Origin: Dimorphilus gyrociliatus
Taxonomy: Eukaryota; Annelida; Polychaeta; Dinophilidae
Direction: 5' to 3'
Assembly (NCBI GenBank): GCA_904063045.1
Contig: CAJFCJ010000115.1
Coordinates: 1 to 35,861, forward strand
Length of the DNA stretch: 35,861 nt
Of the stretch, positions 29,634 through 35,861 are shown in pieces. Made by a program: the position numbers and the translations under genes. Each line of letters starts with the position of its first letter. Positions within the stretch are counted from its first letter, which is position 1. The notes beneath the pieces were generated by a model, which ran no database searches, was not told where the DNA came from, and worked only from the letters and a program-made list of their open reading frames with translations.

Positions 29634-32600
29634 CTAACAATCTAAAATAATCTGGAATATAACCCCCATTACCAAAAATGTACAATACACTACAATACAA
29701 AGTGCAAAAACAGTCAAATACCAATTATTAGGTATACCACAGAAATACAATTCAAAACTACCATCAAAAGCACACTTTTCTGGACTAAACATTAAAATTG
29801 GACAATGCTCTCTGATATTTTGTAATATTTTCTTTCGAATTTCTGAACCAAGTTGATTTTCATGCAAATACAGTTCTTCTAAATGAGGATTTGACCCTAT
29901 TGCTTCACCAATGACCACACCAATGCTATGGTCAAATGAGCATTTTGAGAAATTAACACTCTTTAAATTTGAACAGTGTTCTTTGATATTTTGAAATATT
30001 TTGTTTCCAATTTCTGAACCAAGTGGATTTTCTTGCAAATTCAGTTTTTCTAAATGAGGATTTGACCCTATTGCTTCACCAATGACCACACCAATGCTAT
30101 GGTCAAATAAGCATTGTGACAAATTAACAATCTTTAAATTTGAACAGTGATCTTTGATATTTTGAAATATTTTCTTTCCAATTTCTGAACCAAGTGGATT
30201 TAATTGCAAATACAGTTCTTCTAAATGAGGATTTGACCCTATTGCTTCACCAATGACCACACCTATACTACTGTCAAATAAACACCTTGATAAACCCAGT
30301 TTCTTTAAATTTGAACAGTGATCTTTGATATTTTGAAATATTTTCTTTCCAATTTCTGAACCAAGTGGATTTTCTTGCAAATTCAGTTCTTCTAAATGAG
30401 GATTTGACCCTATTGCTTCACCAATGACCACACCAATGCTATGGTCAAATAAGCATTGTGACAAATTAACAATCTTTAAATTTGAACAGTGATCTTTGAT
30501 ATTTTGAAATATTTTCTTTCCAATTTCTGAACCAAATGTATTTTGATCTAAATACAGTTCTTCTAAATGAGGATTTGACCCTATTGCTTCACCAATGACC
30601 ACACCTATACTACTGTCAAATAAACACCTTGATAAAGCCAGTTTCTTTAAATTTGAACAGTGGTCTTTGATATTTTGAAATATTTTCTTTCCAATTTCTG
30701 AACCAAGTGGATTTCCTTGCAAATTCAGTTCTTCTAAATGAGGATTTGACCCTATTGCTTCACCAATGACCACACCAATGCTATGGTCAAATGAGCAATG
30801 TGAGAAATAAAGTTTTTTTAAATTTGAACAGTGGTCTTTGATATTTTGAAATATTTTCTTTCCAATTTCTGAACCAAGTGGATTTTCTTGCAAATTCAGT
30901 TCTTCTAAATGAGGATTTGACCCTATTGCTTCACCAATGACCACACCAATGCTATGGTCAAATGAGCATTTTGAGAAATTAACACTCTTTAAATTTGAAC
31001 AGTGTTCTTTGATATTTTGAAATATTTTGTTTCCAATTTCTGAACCAAGTGGATTTTCTTGCAAATTCAGTTTTTCTAAATGAGGATTTGACCCTATTGC
31101 TTCACCAATGACCACACCAATGCTATGGTCAAATAAGCATTGTGACAAATTAACAATCTTTAAATTTGAACAGTGATCTTTGATATTTTGAAATATTTTC
31201 TTTCCAATTTCTGAACCAAGTGGATTTAATTGCAAATACAGTTCTTCTAAATGAGGATTTGACCCTATTGCTTCACCAATGACCACACCTATACTACTGT
31301 CAAATAAACACCTTGATAAACCCAGTTTCTTTAAATTTGAACAGTGATCTTTGATATTTTGAAATATTTTCTTTCCAATTTCTGAACCAAGTGGATTTTC
31401 TTGCAAATTCAGTTCTTCTAAATGAGGATTTGACCCTATTGCTTCACCAATGACCACACCAATGCTATGGTCAAATAAGCATTGTGACAAATTAACAATC
31501 TTTAAATTTGAACAGTGATCTTTGATATTTTGAAATATTTTCTTTCCAATTTCTGAACCAAATGGATTTCCATCTAAGTACAGTTCTTCTAAATGAGGAT
31601 TTGACCCTATTGCTTCACCAATGACCACACCTATACTACTGTCAAATAAACACCTTGATAAAGCCAGTTTCTTTAAATTTGAACAGTTGTCTTTGATATT
31701 TTGAAATATTTTCTTTCCAATTTCTGAACCAAGTGGATTTAATTGCAAATTCAGTTCTTCTAAATGAGGATTTGACCCTATTGCTTCACCAATGACCACA
31801 CCAATGCTATGGTCAAATGAGCATTGTGAGAAATAAAGTTTCTTTAAATTTGAACAGTGGTCTTTGATATTTTGAAATATTTTCTTTCCAATTTCTGAAC
31901 CAAGTGGATTTTCTTGCAAATTCAGTTCTTCTAAATGAGGATTTGACCCTATTGCTTCACCAATGACCACATCTATAGTGCTGTCAAATAAACAGTTTGT
32001 TAAAGCAATTGCCTTCAAATTTGAACAATTATCTTTAATATTTTGAAATAGTTGTTTTCCAATTTCAGAGGCAAATTTTTTTGCTTGAAAATCAAAGTTG
32101 TTTTGCACTGCAATGAACTCAATTTTTGGATTCAAAAAAATGATTTCACTGTATAATGAACCACTGTTTTTAGATAATGTGGATAATTGAACAGCAAAAT
32201 ATCTTAAGGTTTTACAGTTTGTTTGAATAGTTTTGAGAATTGTTATGTCAGAACCATTTTTAAATATGATGCGTCGAAGTTGTAGTTTTTCAAGATGTTT
32301 TAAATTGTTTTTTTTAATATCGAATAAAAGATTTTGTTCAGTTGAAGTTGTGATATCTGATGTATTCATAGTTTCATTTGTTGTTTTAATTATTTTTAAT
32401 GGTTTTATGTTTTCTAATGATATCTCTTTCAAATTGATATTTTTTGATAAATAGTTCAGTATTATATTTAATTGTTGAATTTTTTTATTGTTCAAAAAAG
32501 TTTCTTTGCTGAATTTTATTTCTAGTTGGTGTATGTTGTGTTGGGTTTTTAGTATTTCAATTGCTTTTTCAAAGACATTATCCTCAAAAATGCTTTCATT

Positions 32601-32795
32601 TATTCTGAAGCTTTGAATGTCTATATCCAAGTGTTTTAAAATTTCTAGTTTATTACCTAGTCCAATGAATTTGCATTTTTCAATAAGTAATGAATGGTGT
32701 TGTAAATAATCCTTTAAACCAGCTAGAATATCCTGGATTAGTGATAAGTTTAAGTTTTTGAATTTAATTGTTGGATCAAATGTTGATCATTGAAT
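29634..32795 (-). CDS. LRR segment with 13-14 long repeat units and a C-terminal hydrophobic segment
   Basis: The frame is open from about 32795 to TAG 29636-29634; the first Met is at 32630. An irregular N-terminal LRR region (~170 residues) is followed by 57-residue units, each holding two ribonuclease-inhibitor-type LRRs: CSNLKKLxLSxC and NPHLEELxLQxNPLGSEIGK. Such LRRs form a curved ligand-binding surface. The last ~35 residues are hydrophobic (WYLTVFALCIVVYCTFLVMG), a candidate membrane anchor. It joins the preceding LRR frame by a one-base shift near 32750-32795 with no splice sites. It could be expressed alone or be the 3' part of the NLR gene. Confidence 0.8.
29840..32040 (-). repeat. 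171-bp coding repeat array with a duplicated 1,026-bp block
   Basis: Units are 171 bp (57 codons). Classified by the variable first strand (KKLYFS, KKLALS, KIVNLS, KKLGLS, KIVNLS, KSVNFS), they form a six-unit block that occurs twice in the same order. Matching landmarks are exactly 1,026 bp apart (30281 and 31307). The two blocks are nearly identical, with differences at LRR surface positions such as LDGNPF against LDQNTF. Confidence 0.9.
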
Positions 32796-33957
32796 TGAAG
32801 TTTCCTGTCATCCAAATCAATGGAGTTGAATATATGTAAATTTGATATTTGATTCACTTGTTTGGCTAAATCAATGATATATTTAACATTCAAGTCAGAG
32901 CTATAAAAGTATATTTGGGTGAAATTTCTTTTTTTCAAGTTGACAATCTCTTTGAAAAATTTAAGTGCAGAACTGCCTTGAAAACTATTTTCAGATAAGT
33001 CAATAACTTCAACTGAAGATAAAAAATCTAATAGCTTTGTAAAAGCCTTCAAAAATTTATTGGTTAAATTGCACTTTTTTAAAAATATTTCTTTTAAATT
33101 GTTCCTTTGAAAAATTTTAAGCAATTGACTTCCATTATTGAATTGATTGTTAGAAAAGATTAGATTTTGGTAGTTGGTGAATGAAGTTGGATCGTTAAAT
33201 ATCTCATCTGTTAAGTTGCAGTCAGAAAAGTTGATTTTCACATTTCTCTCTATAGGCCTATTTAAGAGAGATAAAATGTTTTGTGCATTGATTCCAGATA
33301 TATTATTTTGACTTATTGTTAAATATGATATTTTGGTTAACTGGTTCAAATGTTTGTATAAATAATTAGTAGATTGTTCTGTTAAATTGCAATTTGTCAG
33401 GTCTAACTCATGTAACTCAAGTGAGTTGCCAATAATTTTTTGAAACAAATAAAATATCAAATCAATGCTAATATTATTATTTGTGAATGATATAGATTTC
33501 AAATTTAAGGCTATTGTTTCATCAATTTCCTCTAATTTTGACTTTGAGAGTTCAATTTTTGGTAGTCTCAAACTCTCTAAAGAATCCATTGTAAAAAGGC
33601 AATTTATAAATTGACATTTATCTGATTCAATCAAATTATTTCCCAATAACTCTAACACTCTCAATGATGAACAGTTGTCAAGTAATTTCTCCATGTTTTG
33701 TACAGAAAGTTCCAAATTACAATTATTAAGCTTTAATATTTCCAAATTATTTAGATGACTACTAATTGTTAATATGAGCCTCTCTCCAGATTCTTTATTA
33801 AACTTTGCCTGACATAGGCCAAGTTCAGTCAATTCTGTAAAATTTTTCAGAATATTTATCATTGGACATGGAAAATTAAGTTCATCACATTCCCTTAGAG
33901 CTAAAATTTCAGCTTTGTTTGATTGTAGACAATTTAAAAGCAGTCTAATGTTCTCTT
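32750..33957 (-). pseudogene. LRR exon of the NLR-type gene
   Basis: The exon starts after the AG acceptor at 33958-33960 with EENIRLLLNCL and continues through TELTELGLCQAKF and irregular 26-30-residue LRRs (LEILKLNNCNLE, LRVLELLGNNLI, LHELDLTNCNL, VEVIDLSENSF). It ends at a TAA (32752-32750), where a one-base shift would continue into the next LRR frame. The LRRs are not tandem copies of one another, unlike those downstream. Confidence 0.75.
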
Positions 33958-34009
33958 CTGTAAAAAATGCAATTTTAAAAGTCTATAAAAATATTTCATC
34001 AATATTTAC
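33958..34009 (-). other. 52-bp spliceosomal intron
   Basis: The minus strand reads CTAG|GTAAATATT at the donor and TTTTTTACAG|AAGAG at the acceptor. Removing it keeps the LRR frame open across the junction (KIL then EENIR). It shows eukaryotic origin and a genome that uses very short introns. Confidence 0.85.
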
Positions 34010-34350
34010 CTAGAATTTTACATTTGCATAATTTAACTTTGGTCAACTTGATACATTTCAAGTATTTGTAGTGACAAACATCCAATGAAAAGGCATTACA
34101 ATTGTTTAGGGTTAAAGACTTTAAAGAAAATGATTCAATAGTAATTTCTAAATGTTTTTCTGCCTTAAAGAGAATATCAGAGAGAGATAAGTGTTTGAGC
34201 TTTAAAAAACTTTCAAACATATATTGAAAATATTGAACATCAATTGATTTTCTCACCCCTCCTCTTAATATTAAACTCTCCAGACTCTCATTTAATGTAG
34301 CCTTGATTGTATCAAAAAAATCATCAAATGTTATTTTCACAAATGTAAAA
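34010..34350 (-). pseudogene. First LRR exon of the NLR-type gene
   Basis: About 110 codons with LRRs (LESLILRGGVRKS, LKHLSLSDILF, LKSLTLNNCNAF, LKCIKLTKVKL), ending at the donor at 34009. Upstream, the frame breaks near 34340, where neither a clean donor nor a continuous frame joins it to the helical segment. Confidence 0.65.
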
Positions 34351-35861
34351 TGATAACAGTAATTTTTTAAGATATTCTATTATCAAATTTAAAAGTGATT
34401 TATTCAAATGGATACTTTTTAAGCAGAATTCAAATGAATTTTCAGGATTATATTTTGAAGTAGTTCAATTACTTGCTTATCAAGATCTAATTTATCAATT
34501 ATATTTGAGTTTCTTTTCATTATCCGGAGAAAACTTCACCATCCATATCTTGTAGAAAATTGAATACATTCTGCATAAAAATGATATATTTTGATGTCTG
34601 CAATGCTTCATCAATTTTTGTCTTTGATTTTCAATATCAGATTTATACTCTTCAAAATATAATATGCTGTAAAATAGTCTTGAAATGAAGAATGTATAAA
34701 TTTCAAAAATTCCTCTCCAATTGTTTTTTTTAAATGGAGTTAAAATTCCATTAAAATAATTATACTTTTCAACAATATTTGTTTTGGTAATTTGTGAATT
34801 GTAAAAGTGATTTTCAAAAGCTAGTGTTGAACAGAATTTCAAAAATTCCCTACTATCTGATGCTCTTTTAGAGATGAGTTCAATAAACTCTTGATATATA
34901 TCTGTATATCTTACAACTTTCATTTCAGAACTTTTATCATTCCAAATAGAAGCTGTTAGCAAAGCAATTAGAGAATTTTGCAAGCTTCCAAAAGTAGTCT
35001 TTATCACTTAAAAAGCTCATAATTTTCTCAGACTTTAAACTCTCTTCTTTGGGTTTTTTGTTATCCCAATTTGCTCATGAAAAAATTTTTTGAAAAACAT
35101 TTTTAGGCTATTTTCATCAAACTGAGATATTTCAAAAATAAAGTCATAAGTATCTTTAATTTCAAAACATTTTGATTTCTGACCAAACTATAACTGGAAA
35201 TTGGTAAAACCTTTGCTAGATATGATATAGTAAGATTGTTTTGTCTGATTTAAGTTCATCTGCTCCATCAAAAAGTAATAAAATTTTCTTTGTTTGTCAG
35301 CTAATAATAATCAAATAGTTCCTTGATATCCATGTTTCATATGTAAATTTTGGGTGAATAATTGTTCATTGAAATCTAAGTCATCATTTATCTCATTTAG
35401 CCTTCCATATAAACTGTATATTCGTAGAATAGTATTTCAATTGCCCATGAATACAAAACTTGCAAAAAATGATGAGTTTTTCCTATTCCAGAATCACCTT
35501 GTATTAGAATTCTATCATTACCATTTTCAATTATTTATAAACTGAATACCATTAGATGAACAAGACTCTGACCCTTTTAGCATTATAAAGTTAAATGGGA
35601 TTGTAATATTCTTCAAATTTACTCTCTTTTGTTGTTGTTTAAAAATGAAATTGGGAATTGTTTGAAATTTTCTTTTCACTTGCTCCTTTATGGCAATATT
35701 AAAATATTCCATGTATTTTGAATATCTTTAAAAGTTTATCTTTGTTTTTGTCCAGCTTTCATGTTTTCTTAATAAATTTATAAATCTTCAGTCTAAAGTA
35801 GAAAGATGTTGATCAAAAAGTATTTCTAAATTATCCAATTGGTATTCAACATCAATTATTT
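34351..35861 (-). pseudogene. NACHT ATPase and helical region, multiply frameshifted
   Basis: The P-loop at 35498-35475 reads ILIQGDSGIGKTHHFLQ, and the Walker B region at 35284-35251 reads LLLFDGADEL. Both are diagnostic of the NACHT ATPase that drives NLR oligomerisation. They lie in frames separated by several one-base shifts. Further on, SLIALLTASIWNDK and YTDIYQEFIELISKR (34500-35000) resemble the helical/winged-helix part after NACHT. Frames around P-loop, sensor and helical parts cannot be joined by GT-AG introns that I can see. The 5' end is beyond the window. Confidence 0.7.

Larger units (their letters stand above)
29634..35861 (-). pseudogene. NLR-type gene (NACHT, helical region, LRRs, C-terminal hydrophobic segment), frameshifted, 5' end outside window
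   Basis: Reading right to left: NACHT ATPase motifs (35.2-35.5 kb), NLR-like helical segment (34.5-35.0 kb), LRR exons joined by a 52-bp intron, then a 998-residue LRR frame. This domain order is that of animal NOD-like receptors, cytosolic sensors of infection or damage. Frameshifts occur near 32750-32795, near 34440-34500 and several times in the NACHT part, while the LRR end is intact over 3 kb. I infer a receptor gene that has lost or is losing its ATPase half. Local sequencing indels are the main alternative. Confidence 0.75.

Overview
This window is AT-rich nuclear DNA from a eukaryote, most likely an invertebrate animal. The evidence is a 52-bp spliceosomal intron in a NACHT/leucine-rich-repeat gene, SRCR, FLYWCH and FkbM-type domains typical of animal genes, an env-bearing gypsy-type LTR retrotransposon, and a Tc1-type (DD34E) DNA transposon. 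I cannot name the species. No tRNA, rRNA or CRISPR array was recognised.

Layout. 1-5615 (+): one very long open exon, open at the left window edge, encoding a SecA-like DEAD-motor protein with TPR-like repeats and a hydrophobic C-terminal hairpin. 5616-10460: AT-rich spacer holding a small inverted-repeat element, a RING-like gene scrap, a short tandem array and a decayed gypsy pol scrap. 10461-11658 (-): broken ARM-like gene. 12056-12760: LTR fragment ended by another inverted-repeat element. 13413-14911 (-): broken SRCR gene and broken FkbM methyltransferase gene, separated by a tandem array. 15893-18115: a Tc1 element nested inside a long inverted repeat, followed by an inverted-repeat element with a perfect 9-bp target duplication. 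18698-27018 (+): decayed gag-pol-env retrotransposon, with a 957-bp foldback element inserted in env. 27112-27975 (-): scraps of a zinc-finger gene (FLYWCH and PHD-like). 28437-29623: tandem array and a solo LTR. 29634-35861 (-): NLR-type gene (NACHT, helical region, LRRs, C-terminal hydrophobic segment) with frameshifts.

The main unifying observation is that at least eight loci share one terminal motif, roughly GGGAxCRACAGAAAACGGCC. In five of them the inner part of that motif is expanded into a short tandem array. Two loci have exact 9-bp target duplications. This points to one foldback/Mutator-like (MULE) transposon group that has repeatedly hit the genes and retroelements here. The other points of interest are the SecA-like motor in an animal-type genome, and the LRR gene, whose 171-bp repeat units form a duplicated 1,026-bp higher-order block.

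Most genes other than the SecA-like ORF and the 998-residue LRR frame are broken. This is a transposon-rich, decaying accessory region, so few of its genes are likely to work together as a pathway.
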